Source: Streptosporangiaceae bacterium NEAU-GS5
GTDB lineage: Bacteria; Actinomycetota; Actinomycetes; Streptosporangiales; Streptosporangiaceae
Assembly (NCBI GenBank): GCA_017592665.1
Contig: JAGFNW010000024.1
Coordinates: 1 to 64,000 of the forward strand
Length of the DNA stretch: 64,000 nucleotides
Reading direction: 5' to 3'
Below are positions 57,701 through 64,000 of the stretch, piece by piece. Every line of letters starts with the position of its first letter. The stretch's first letter is position 1. The notes under the pieces are model-generated. The model was given only the letters and a program-made list of their open reading frames with translations, was not told where the DNA came from and made no database searches. Position numbers and translations under genes: made by a program.

Positions 57701-58262
57701 CGGGCACCGCGTCGGCCGCGGACCCCGCCCGCAACGTGGCCGCGACCAGCAGCTCCTGCGCCGTGAGGCGGAGCTCGGCCAGGCGGGTCGCCTCGGCCAC
57801 GGCCCACTCCTCGTCGGCGAACTCGGCGAACGCGTCACCTCGCCAGGCGGCCAGGGCATCGCGCACGGCGTCGAGCGCCGCGTGCGGGTCGGTCTCGTTC
57901 AGCGCACGGGCCGCCTGGAGCCGCCGTTCGAACGTCCACGCGTCGACCGAGTCGGCGTCGAGCCGGAGGGCGTAGCCGGGAGCGGCGCTGACCAGGATCC
58001 GCGCGGGCGCGCGCGGCGGGCGGCCGGGCTCCAGCAGGCGGCGCAGATTGGCCACGTACGACTGGAGGGAGGCGATGGCCTTGGCCGGCGGCTCCCCGCG
58101 CCACAGATCCTCGATCATCCGGTCCACGGAGACCACGTCGCCCCGGGCCGTGAGCAAGAGCGCGAGCACGGCCCGCTGGCGAGGCCCGCCGAGGGGGACG
58201 TTCTGCGCGCCGACGTCGGCGTCGAGCGACCCGAGCACGCGCAGACGCAAAGGCGAGGTCAC
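54777..58262 (-). CDS. AfsR/SARP-family regulator with BTAD, AAA/NB-ARC-like and TPR-like domains
   Basis: A 1161-residue large SARP. Residues 1-95: OmpR-type winged helix (LRLRVLGSLDADVGAQNVPL, ALLLTARGDVVSVDRMIEDL); 95-245: BTAD (WTFERRLQAARALNETDPHA); a Pro/Glu-rich linker to about 310; an ATPase with P-loop SGEPGAGKSALLARLQD (about 337) and AVAIVLDDLHRADIETLGLL (Walker B); then a long helical TPR-like tail. Regulators of this shape control secondary metabolism or stress. GTG 58262 is chosen; a TTG at 58283 is in frame. Upstream faces the hemerythrin gene; downstream MMPL transporter may be its target. Confidence 0.93.
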   Translation of the reverse strand: MTSPLRLRVLGSLDADVGAQNVPLGGPRQRAVLALLLTARGDVVSVDRMIEDLWRGEPPAKAIASLQSYVANLRRLLEPGRPPRAPARILVSAAPGYALRLDADSVDAWTFERRLQAARALNETDPHAALDAVRDALAAWRGDAFAEFADEEWAVAEATRLAELRLTAQELLVAATLRAGSAADAVPVAEMLTRRAPLREEGWRLLALALWGGARQADALAALRRARRTFADELGLDPGPALVSLEEAILTQDLAVLAAATTMPAAAPPPSQPRPEPPSEPRPAPVEDREAAPEPLAPHVPGPGVLPAAQLFVGREPELRALTHAAADVLAGRPRVVLISGEPGAGKSALLARLQDTLADQEGGTIPWLVTVGRCPETEGAPAAWAWIEALRPLASAVPPRSEHEAALAPLLRDEVIPGGQGAGGEGASGRFRLHQAVAAWLREAARDQAVAIVLDDLHRADIETLGLLTALADGVADARVLLVAALRPSDVTETQEDALAALARHSPVRLPLAGLSPADVETLVAAVCERPVDAGTMASLAERTGGNPFYVREIARLLDSEGPAAAGRAWVPEGVRDVLRRRLARLPVAAVSVLRLAAVVGREADVEVLVAAADADEDTVLDALEAGVLTGLLTEPSPGWVRFTHALVRDTLYQDLSQIRVTRMHARVADALAALHPGDLSALAHHYARAATTATAQRAVDYAVRAAEQALRRYAHDVAVELFTQALDCFARVPDDGAGDRLAREAALLGQLVRAKVMAGDVAGARATRQRAIDAAEGAGREELLVEAFTSWTEATPWLIKPYATIDERAVGLLTRLLRRTDLDLPIRCRLLDTLAAELESENDPRGRAAARELAELTAGTADPHLRALNLVVQLKSTGIEVHPERVAPLTRELAELTETHDMVAYRWYAEYMTARVAWVLGHVDEARAGVARSMEIARAYQMTEAIAVGWFAEGTFAHVAGRLEEAERLYDEAAAMMRKVGSIHVGAHGIALLGLRVTQARMAELVPRLTVMHEQYGHLIVDMLALVLLAAGRTDEARQIRRERGPLRHDYYFSAAAAARGLAVAQIGDPAEIRETRDLLLPLRDRIPGASSMSTAMLPVAHILGDLALALGEEAEAAGHYRHALEVAERFGAAHWAAGARAALARLGSKTPPSPAQEA

Positions 58263-58329
58263 AGGAGGAATCCTAGATCCCAAGAACCTTCCAAGCAGCC
58301 TTCAAGACGGCGGTCCGACCCTGGTCGGC

Positions 58330-58989
58330 ATGAGCATCACGACATACGAGCGCCCCGACACCCACGACATGGTCGTCGTCCACCGCGTGTTCCGCCGCGA
58401 GTCCCGTCTGCTGGGCGAGCTGGTCACCGCCGTGCGGCCGGGTGACACGGCACGCGCCGAGATCCTCGCGGCCCACTACCGCGACTACGCCACCGCCCTG
58501 CACCACCACCACACGGCCGAGGACGAGCTGGTCTGGCCCAAGCTGCTGGCCCGGGTCGACCTGGAAGCCGATCTGGTCCTCCGGATGGAGGCCCAGCACG
58601 AGCGGATCAGCGCGACCATGGACCAGATCGAGCCGCTGCTGCCGGAATGGGAGCGGTCCGCCGACCCCGGCGTCCGCGACCGGATCGCGGCCGCTCTGGC
58701 CGACCACCACGCCGCCCTGGTCGAGCACCTGGGCGAGGAGGAGGCCCACATCCTCGCGCTGATCGAGGAGCACCTCACCAAGCCCGAGTGGGACGCGGTC
58801 GGTGAGAGCGCCTCGAAGGACACCCCAAAGGACAAGCTGCTGCTCATGCTCGGCGCGATCCTCGAAGAGGCCACGTCGGAAGAGGCCGCGCACTTCCTCG
58901 GCCGCGTCCCGCTGCCGGGCCGGCTGGCGTGGCGCCTGATCGGCAGGCGCCAGTACGCCAAGTGGGCGGCCCTCATCCGGACCCCCTAG
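58330..58989 (+). CDS. Hemerythrin-domain protein
   Basis: A 219-residue four-helix hemerythrin-like protein: THDMVVVHRVFRRESRLLGE, ALHHHHTAEDELVWPKLLAR, MEAQHERISATMDQIEPLLP, DHHAALVEHLGEEEAHILAL, with the His/Glu set for a diiron centre. Binds oxygen or nitric oxide or iron in relatives. No Shine-Dalgarno; a small stem CCGAC-CCTG-GTCGG (58315-58328) ends one base before the ATG, so initiation may be weak or controlled. Ends with a four-base overlap of the convergent TagF-like gene. Confidence 0.9.
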   Translation: MSITTYERPDTHDMVVVHRVFRRESRLLGELVTAVRPGDTARAEILAAHYRDYATALHHHHTAEDELVWPKLLARVDLEADLVLRMEAQHERISATMDQIEPLLPEWERSADPGVRDRIAAALADHHAALVEHLGEEEAHILALIEEHLTKPEWDAVGESASKDTPKDKLLLMLGAILEEATSEEAAHFLGRVPLPGRLAWRLIGRRQYAKWAALIRTP

Positions 58990-60695
58990 AGCTCGCACAA
59001 TCTGTTGATCGCGGCGTTGAACCGGGTCAGCGCGTCCGGCTCGTCGGGGCCGAGCAGGTAGGTCTTGAGCTTCCCGCGGGCCGCGGCGAGGGTGTCCTCG
59101 TCGCGGTCGAGCTCGGCCAGGATGGCCGGCAGTTCGGCCAGCTTCGGGCCGATCAGGTAGCCGGCCTCGGTCGTCGGATAGCGCTCGCGGAACTCGGCCT
59201 CGGGCCGCGCGGCCACGTTCGTCACCGCGTACGGCTTGCCGCTGGCGATGAAGTCGGCGACCACGCTGGAGATGTCGCTGATCAGCAGGTCGGCCTCGTT
59301 GAAGCAGTCGTAGAGGTGCGGCTCGGAGCCGATGACCGACTTGTGCCCGCCACCGGCCGCGCGCACGGCCGCGAGGATCTTCTTGTGCGCGGCCAGCGCC
59401 TTCGGGTCGCGGTGCCCGGTCAGCGGGTGCGGCTTGTAGATCACCCGGACGCCGCTCTTGATCAGCGCCTTCACCAGCTTCACGCCGACCGTGTCGACCG
59501 AGGTGTGCGCCAGGTCGTCCTGCCAGCCCTCCCAGGTGGGGGCGTACAGGACCGTGTTGGTGCGGGGGCGCGATGTGGAGATCCCGGCCAGCTGCGGCCG
59601 GCCCACCTCGACGATGGCGTCGTCGCGCACGCCGACCCCGGCCCGGCGGTAGCGGTCGCGGCCGGCCGGCCCGGCCACCCACACCTCGTCGTACACCTTG
59701 GTGAACGGGTTGAACGAGGCTTCCTTGTCGCTGTCGCCGTGGCCGATGAAGACGCTGCGGTGCCCGGGGATGCGCAGCATGTGGATGTTCTTGCCGACGT
59801 TGGCGGCGAACAGCGAGACCTTGGCGGCGTCGATGCTGCGGAAGTTCATCAGGCTCGCGCCGGACGGGATGCAGATCACCGGGAGCGTGGTCGGGCCCAG
59901 CAGGTCGATCATGCCGCGCTCGCGCAGCACCACCAGCGTCCTGCGGTCGATCTTCTCCAGCGTGCCGAGCCACATGTTGATCTGGTAGACCGAGTCGGCC
60001 GAGCCGGAGAAGTAGAGCAGGATCTCGGGTCCGTACGTGGCGATCTGGCTGTTGACCTCGCCGATGACGCGGTCGACGTGGCGCAGCCCGGCCGCACGCG
60101 ACAGATACGGCACGAGCACCACGATGGCGCCCAGGGTCCACAGCAGGGCCACGCCGCTGGCGGCCACGCCGAGCCAGTCGAGGCCCACGGCGGCGCCGAC
60201 GGCCGCGCCGACCACGGGGATCGCGTCGAGGTAGAGCAGCCGGGCGCCCTTGTAGTTGACGATGGCGGCCGGCGGGCGCGGCGGGATGCGCAGCGCCGAC
60301 AGATCGATGTTCCTGGTCAGCACGGGCATGGCGTTGACCCAGCGGTTCAGGTAGTACGCCATCGTGGTCTGCAGCGTACGGCCGCCCTGCAGCAGGAACA
60401 GGCCGACCGCGAGCCCGGCGAACCACCTGGAGCTGGTGTCGGCGACCCGCGCGACCAGCAGCACGGCCGCCATCTCGCGGATCACGAACCGGACCGTGAT
60501 GCCCAGGTGGACCTTGCTGAGGATCGCGGTGAACGTCGGCACCGCCACCGGCGACCGGAATTCCACCACGTACGACAGCGCGGCCACTACCGCGAACGCC
60601 CACGGCAGCGGCCACAGCGCGGTGGCCATCAGCAGGGGGTAGGACAGGATCAGCGCGACCGCGACGCCGCGCCTGAGCCAGGAACGTTCTTCCAA
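58986..60695 (-). CDS. CDP-glycerol glycerophosphotransferase family (TagF-like) membrane protein
   Basis: A 569-residue protein. Residues 1-200 hold several transmembrane helices, including SVLYALILSY-type and DWLGVAASGVALLWTLGAIV segments. The C-terminal ~350 residues are a TagF/TarF-like GT-B transferase: NVGKNIHMLRIPGHRSVFIG, NTVLYAPTWEGWQDDLAHTS, VIYKPHPLTGHRDPKA and LYDCFNEADLLISDISSVVA (DxSS motif). Polymerises glycerol- or ribitol-phosphate units of cell-wall polymers. TTG 60695 after GAGGATG. Part of the 58.9-64 kb cluster. Confidence 0.87.
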   Translation of the reverse strand: MEERSWLRRGVAVALILSYPLLMATALWPLPWAFAVVAALSYVVEFRSPVAVPTFTAILSKVHLGITVRFVIREMAAVLLVARVADTSSRWFAGLAVGLFLLQGGRTLQTTMAYYLNRWVNAMPVLTRNIDLSALRIPPRPPAAIVNYKGARLLYLDAIPVVGAAVGAAVGLDWLGVAASGVALLWTLGAIVVLVPYLSRAAGLRHVDRVIGEVNSQIATYGPEILLYFSGSADSVYQINMWLGTLEKIDRRTLVVLRERGMIDLLGPTTLPVICIPSGASLMNFRSIDAAKVSLFAANVGKNIHMLRIPGHRSVFIGHGDSDKEASFNPFTKVYDEVWVAGPAGRDRYRRAGVGVRDDAIVEVGRPQLAGISTSRPRTNTVLYAPTWEGWQDDLAHTSVDTVGVKLVKALIKSGVRVIYKPHPLTGHRDPKALAAHKKILAAVRAAGGGHKSVIGSEPHLYDCFNEADLLISDISSVVADFIASGKPYAVTNVAARPEAEFRERYPTTEAGYLIGPKLAELPAILAELDRDEDTLAAARGKLKTYLLGPDEPDALTRFNAAINRLCEL

Positions 60696-60699
60696 CGGG

Positions 60700-62076
60700 T
60701 CATCCTCGGATTCTTACGTCGATGATCTGGCCCGTGAGGTCGGAGACGAGCACGGCGAGCGAGGTCTCCGCGACCGCGAGCGAGGTGAGCAGGCTGCCCG
60801 GCGGCTCCTGGCCGAACGCGCGGAGGCGCATCGGCGTGCTGGTCCGCTCGGGGTTGACGCAGTTGACCCGGACGCCGCGCCCGGTCCACTCGTCGGCCAG
60901 CGCCTGGGTCAGGTTGACCACGGCGGCCTTGGCCGAGGAGTAGAGGCTGTAGTTGGCGCGGCCCCGGGTGTACGACGAGGACGTGTAGAGCAGCAGCTGC
61001 CCCTGCGTCCGCGTCAGGTAAGGGATCGAGGCCCGGGCCACGTTGATCGGCCCGAGGTAGTTCACGTTGACGGCGTCGGCGACCGTGTCCTCGTCGAGGT
61101 CGGCCAGCTCGCCCGTGTGCAGCACGCCGGCCGTGTTGACCACGTAGTCGACCGGCCCCGGCACCTTGGCCAGCGCGGCTTCGACGGACGCGGCGTCCTC
61201 GACCCGCACGCCGTTCATCGACCGGGAGAAGCAGTGCACCTCGGCGCCGTGCCGCCGGGCGAGGGCGGCCACGTCGGCCCCGATGCCGTAGCTGCCGCCG
61301 AACACCACCAGCGTCCGCCCGGCGAGGGAGGTCTCCGCCGGCAGCTCGGGGGCGACCGAGCTGGCCAGCTGGAAGAGCCGGTCGGCCAGGTAGACGTCGA
61401 CCGGGTGGGTCACCTTCATGTTGTGCTCGCTGCCGTCGACCAGGCCGATCGGCACGTCCGGCAGGTAACGCAGCACCACGCCGCAGTCGTCGGTCGGCGG
61501 GCTGGTCGCGAAGCGCGGGTCGGCGAAGGCCGCGAGGTAGGCCTTCTTGAGCGTCGCCAGGCGGAAGCACTGCGGCGTCTGGCCGCGGCGCAGCGCCGAG
61601 CGCTCGGGAATGTCCTTGATCACTTCACCGTGCGGCCCGCGGCCCGCGACCACGACCGTGTCGGCGCTCGGGATGACCACGTCCACGGCCTCGTACGCGC
61701 CGAGCGCCGTCACGCAGTCGCCGATGATGCGCCGGTCGAGCAGCGGCCGGACCGCGTCGTGCAGCAGCACGTCGCAGTCGCGGTCGCCGAGCGCCTCGAT
61801 GGCGCGCCAGGTCGAGTCGGTGCGGCTGGCGCCCCCCTCGACCACGGCCTTGACCTTGCTCAGCCCGGCCTTGGCCACGATCTCCTCGACCTGGCCGAGG
61901 AACCCGGAGGTCATGACGACGAGGATCTCGTCGACCTCAGGGGCGCTCTCGAAGATCCCCAGAGTGTGCTCGATGATCGTCTTGCCGGCTATCTTCAGCA
62001 GCTGCTTGGGCGTGTCCAGGCCGACGCGCTGACCGACGCCGCCCGCGAGCACCACCCCGACGACGGGACGGCTCAT
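60700..62076 (-). CDS. Fused cytidylyltransferase-SDR, probable CDP-ribitol synthase/ribulose-5-P reductase
   Basis: A 458-residue two-domain enzyme. Residues 1-230: IspD/TarI-type cytidylyltransferase (VVGVVLAGGVGQRVGLDTPK, KQLLKIAGKTIIEHTLGIFE, VLLHDAVRPLLDRRIIGDCV, SEHNMKVTHPVDVYLADRLF). Residues 250-458: SDR oxidoreductase (LVVFGGSYGIGADVAALARR, YVVNTAGVLHTGEL, LLLYTSSSYTRGRANYSLYS and YxxxK as YSSAK). This fusion matches Haemophilus Acs1/Bcs1 type bifunctional enzymes that reduce ribulose 5-phosphate and make CDP-ribitol. ATG 62076; ends five bases before the TagF-like start. Confidence 0.88.
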   Translation of the reverse strand: MSRPVVGVVLAGGVGQRVGLDTPKQLLKIAGKTIIEHTLGIFESAPEVDEILVVMTSGFLGQVEEIVAKAGLSKVKAVVEGGASRTDSTWRAIEALGDRDCDVLLHDAVRPLLDRRIIGDCVTALGAYEAVDVVIPSADTVVVAGRGPHGEVIKDIPERSALRRGQTPQCFRLATLKKAYLAAFADPRFATSPPTDDCGVVLRYLPDVPIGLVDGSEHNMKVTHPVDVYLADRLFQLASSVAPELPAETSLAGRTLVVFGGSYGIGADVAALARRHGAEVHCFSRSMNGVRVEDAASVEAALAKVPGPVDYVVNTAGVLHTGELADLDEDTVADAVNVNYLGPINVARASIPYLTRTQGQLLLYTSSSYTRGRANYSLYSSAKAAVVNLTQALADEWTGRGVRVNCVNPERTSTPMRLRAFGQEPPGSLLTSLAVAETSLAVLVSDLTGQIIDVRIRG

Positions 62077-62786
62077 CCGCGGTCTCCGGCGGCCTCGTCC
62101 TCGGGCGCCTGCTCGAGATCCTGGTCGGCCTCGGCCTTCGACTGGGCGGCCGCCTTGTCCAGGCGCACCCAGCTGACCACGCTCTCCACGGTGAACAGCA
62201 CGAACAGATAGGCCGTCAGCACGGCCATCACCGGCGTCAGCTGCCCGAGCGCCGCGCCCACGCCGATGACCAGCAGCCGCAGCTCCCAGCCCAGCCCGGC
62301 GCGGAACAGCCACTCCGGCGGCCAGATGGCCTGCCTGGTCCGGTAGACCGTGTCGTAGGTGTGGTAGCCGATCACGTAGAGCAGCGCGTAGGTCAGCCAC
62401 TTCGGCGCGTCGGCGATCTGGGCGTACAAGATGATCGTGACGAACTCGGCGGCGCGGATCAGCGGCGGCGTCAGCCAGTCGAAGCGGCCCAGGTGGTCGC
62501 GCCCGGCCGTGGCGCCGATCAGGAGGATCAGCACCAGCGGCGGCACGAGCAGCGAGGCGCCCTTGTCCACGTCGTCGATGGCGCCCGTGACGGCCAGCGC
62601 GGCCACGATGGCCAGCGCCACCAGCGTGGCCGGCACCTCCGGCAGCCCGCGACCGAGCCGAGGGGCGACCCACCGGGCCAGCGGGCCGTCGTCGCGGTAG
62701 GCCAGCAGACGCGCGGTCTGCGCCCGGCGCGCCTCCTCCTCGGGGTCGGGAAGCGCGGATGCCTCGGCCTGCGTCTGGGTGATCAT
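62073..62786 (-). CDS. DUF5941-like integral membrane protein
   Basis: A 237-residue membrane protein. A polar N-tail (MITQTQAEASALPDPEEEAR) and helices at LVALAIVAALAVTG, LVPPLVLILLIGAT, WLTYALLYVIGYHTYDTVYR, LRLLVIGVGAALGQLTPVMA; acidic C-tail. Resembles DUF5941 modules that accompany CDP-alcohol phosphatidyltransferases. Coupled by ATGA overlaps at both ends. Function unknown. Confidence 0.7.
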   Translation of the reverse strand: MITQTQAEASALPDPEEEARRAQTARLLAYRDDGPLARWVAPRLGRGLPEVPATLVALAIVAALAVTGAIDDVDKGASLLVPPLVLILLIGATAGRDHLGRFDWLTPPLIRAAEFVTIILYAQIADAPKWLTYALLYVIGYHTYDTVYRTRQAIWPPEWLFRAGLGWELRLLVIGVGAALGQLTPVMAVLTAYLFVLFTVESVVSWVRLDKAAAQSKAEADQDLEQAPEDEAAGDRG

Positions 62787-64000
62787 GCGGCTGACCTCAG
62801 GATGCGTCCGGTGACGGTGTAGGCGGTGGCGATCGCGCCCCAGGTGATGAGGGTGAGGAAGGTGATCCGCGGATCGAAGAGCGCGGTCACGATCGCGATC
62901 GCCGCGAACCGCTCGCCGATGGGGAACACGATCATCTTGCGCGCCCAGTGGACGGCGCGGAAGCGCCCGGCCCGGCTCCAGAACCTGATCAGGCCCCGGA
63001 TGCCCCGGCTGTTGGCGTCCCTGCGATGCGCCAGCGCCGCCATCAGCGGGGCGTCGTCGGCGTGCGACAGTTCGAGGGTGGGCAGCGGCACCGGCGGCTT
63101 GCGCCGGTTGGCCGCGCCGAAGGAGAAGTCGAGCAGGTGCTTGACCGTCTGCAACGCGATCGCGGTCAGCGCGAGATCCCACACGCCCTGCCCGTCGCCG
63201 AACTGCCCGGACACCGCCGCGCCCACGGCCAGCCCGACATAGACGGCGTACTCCTTGAAGCGGTCGAACGTGGCGTCCAGCCAGGCCCCGAGCACGCCGA
63301 ACTTGCGCGCGTAGCGGGCCAGCTGCCCGTCGACGCAGTCGAAGACGAACGCGAAGTAGATCAGCGCGCCGCCGGCCACGTAGCCGACCCGGCCGCCGGT
63401 CGCGAACGCCGCCGCCGCGCACAGCCCGAGGAAGATCGAGATCAGCGTGACCTGGTTGGGCGTCAGCCCGCGCCGGGCCGCCCAGCGGGCGATGAAACGC
63501 GAGTAGGTGCTGACGAAGTACGTGGTGAAGAAGCCGTCGGCGCCCTTGACCGCGTTGTCCAGCCGGGCCCGATCCTCGTTGAAGGCGGTCATCGCGCGGA
63601 CCGCGTCGGCGGCGTCGGCCGGGCCATGGAGGCGCTGGAAGAACAGGTCGTCGCGGCCCCGCACGCCCACCGAGACGCCGCGCCTGACCAGCCCGAGCAC
63701 GAGCAGCTCGGTCACGTCGTCCTCGGGGCCGAACAGGTGGGCCATCTCGGCCAGCTCGCGGGCGGTCTCGGCCACCGTGGCCAGATGCCGCTGGTTCAGG
63801 TGGAGCGGGCCCAGCAGGGCCGCGTTGGGCCTGGTCACCCGGTGATAGGCGGACCCCGCCGAGATCACCCGGCCGCCGCGGACGCCGGCCCTGACCGGCA
63901 GGCCCTCGAGGACGCCGTCGCCGATTTCCGGGACGGCCTCGTCCTGGTCATAGGGGTCGAAGTCGGCCTCGGCCGTCTCGTCGCGGAGGATCAGCGCGAG
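62783..64000 (-). CDS. CDP-alcohol phosphatidyltransferase family protein (5' end beyond window)
   Basis: Partial: 405 codons visible, still open at the right edge, so the start is unknown. Membrane enzyme joining a CDP-alcohol to an acceptor. The catalytic motif DGxxAR-8-GxxxDxxxD is complete (FDCVDGQLARYARKF then GVLGAWLDATFDRFKE). Around it are hydrophobic helices (LISIFLGLCAAAAFATGG). The visible N-part (LALILRDETAEADFDPYDQD) is a soluble region of unknown type. Last of the cell-wall polymer cluster in this window; gene order continues off the edge. Confidence 0.9.
   Translation of the reverse strand, partial: LALILRDETAEADFDPYDQDEAVPEIGDGVLEGLPVRAGVRGGRVISAGSAYHRVTRPNAALLGPLHLNQRHLATVAETARELAEMAHLFGPEDDVTELLVLGLVRRGVSVGVRGRDDLFFQRLHGPADAADAVRAMTAFNEDRARLDNAVKGADGFFTTYFVSTYSRFIARWAARRGLTPNQVTLISIFLGLCAAAAFATGGRVGYVAGGALIYFAFVFDCVDGQLARYARKFGVLGAWLDATFDRFKEYAVYVGLAVGAAVSGQFGDGQGVWDLALTAIALQTVKHLLDFSFGAANRRKPPVPLPTLELSHADDAPLMAALAHRRDANSRGIRGLIRFWSRAGRFRAVHWARKMIVFPIGERFAAIAIVTALFDPRITFLTLITWGAIATAYTVTGRILRSAA

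Noticed and set aside
58285-58306. SARP-type heptamer direct repeats (CCTTCCA / CCTTCAA)
   Set aside because: Spacing is 12, not the usual 11 bases, and only two units exist; too weak.

Overview
The window is high-GC actinobacterial chromosome. GTG and TTG starts are common, -10 boxes often sit 6-7 bases before a start codon (leaderless style), and the hrcA-dnaJ-rsmE ... phoH-ybeY-era order, WhiJ-like regulators, F420-type enzymes and AfsR-type regulators all point to Actinobacteria. A Streptosporangiaceae member such as Nonomuraea is my best guess from gene order and protein style; no rRNA or tRNA is present to confirm it.

Layout. 1-4.4 kb: a truncated DUF222 (13E12/HNH-type) gene, a DUF4870 membrane protein, a DUF3097 protein and a small membrane protein, all on the minus strand. 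4.5-14.2 kb: a core block on the plus strand with hrcA (under a perfect CIRCE operator), dnaJ, rsmE, a HIT hydrolase, phoH, ybeY, a CorC-type CBS protein, a lipoprotein, a degenerate cytidine-deaminase-like protein and era, interrupted by a minus-strand SigE-family sigma factor and its membrane partner. 14.2-23.5 kb: urea use. ureABCFGD (minus) diverges from the urea ABC transporter urtABCDE (plus). 23.5-31.1 kb: an LLM oxidoreductase, a double GNAT enzyme, DUF2630, and leuA with a four-leucine leader peptide and strong RNA structures; then a TetR regulator facing an SRPBCC/DUF2568/epimerase/Gfo-Idh group with two palindromic operators. 31.2-38.7 kb: a rifamycin phosphotransferase, a MerR regulator fused to HEAT-like repeats, a second HEAT protein, and small catabolic or repair-like enzymes. 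38.7-42.8 kb: an amide module (cytoplasmic AmiC-like sensor, APC permease, acetamidase/formamidase) and a MarR regulator.

42.8-45.0 kb has no credible gene. It holds C-rich and 42-bp tandem repeats, then two 240-bp inverted repeats about 0.95 kb apart enclosing a degenerate ~18-bp tandem array. 45.0-50.5 kb: glutamate/leucine-type dehydrogenase, PhoD-like phosphatase, rocD-ddaH and an AsnC regulator (arginine/ornithine use). 50.5-52.5 kb: a WhiJ/AbaA-type triad (DUF397, XRE/DUF5753, HATPase) with a shared TGCACGTGCA palindrome in two promoter regions. 52.6-58.3 kb: an MMPL transporter and a giant AfsR/SARP regulator. 58.3-64 kb: a hemerythrin protein, then a minus-strand cell-wall polymer cluster: TagF-like glycerophosphotransferase, a fused cytidylyltransferase-SDR (probable CDP-ribitol synthase), a DUF5941-like membrane protein and a CDP-alcohol phosphatidyltransferase cut by the right edge.

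The most interesting items are the leuA leader with two competing pairings around its ribosome site, the inverted-repeat island at 43.3-44.7 kb, the TGCACGTGCA operator pair, the twin HEAT/MerR module beside the rifamycin phosphotransferase, and the amide sensor-permease-amidase operon.
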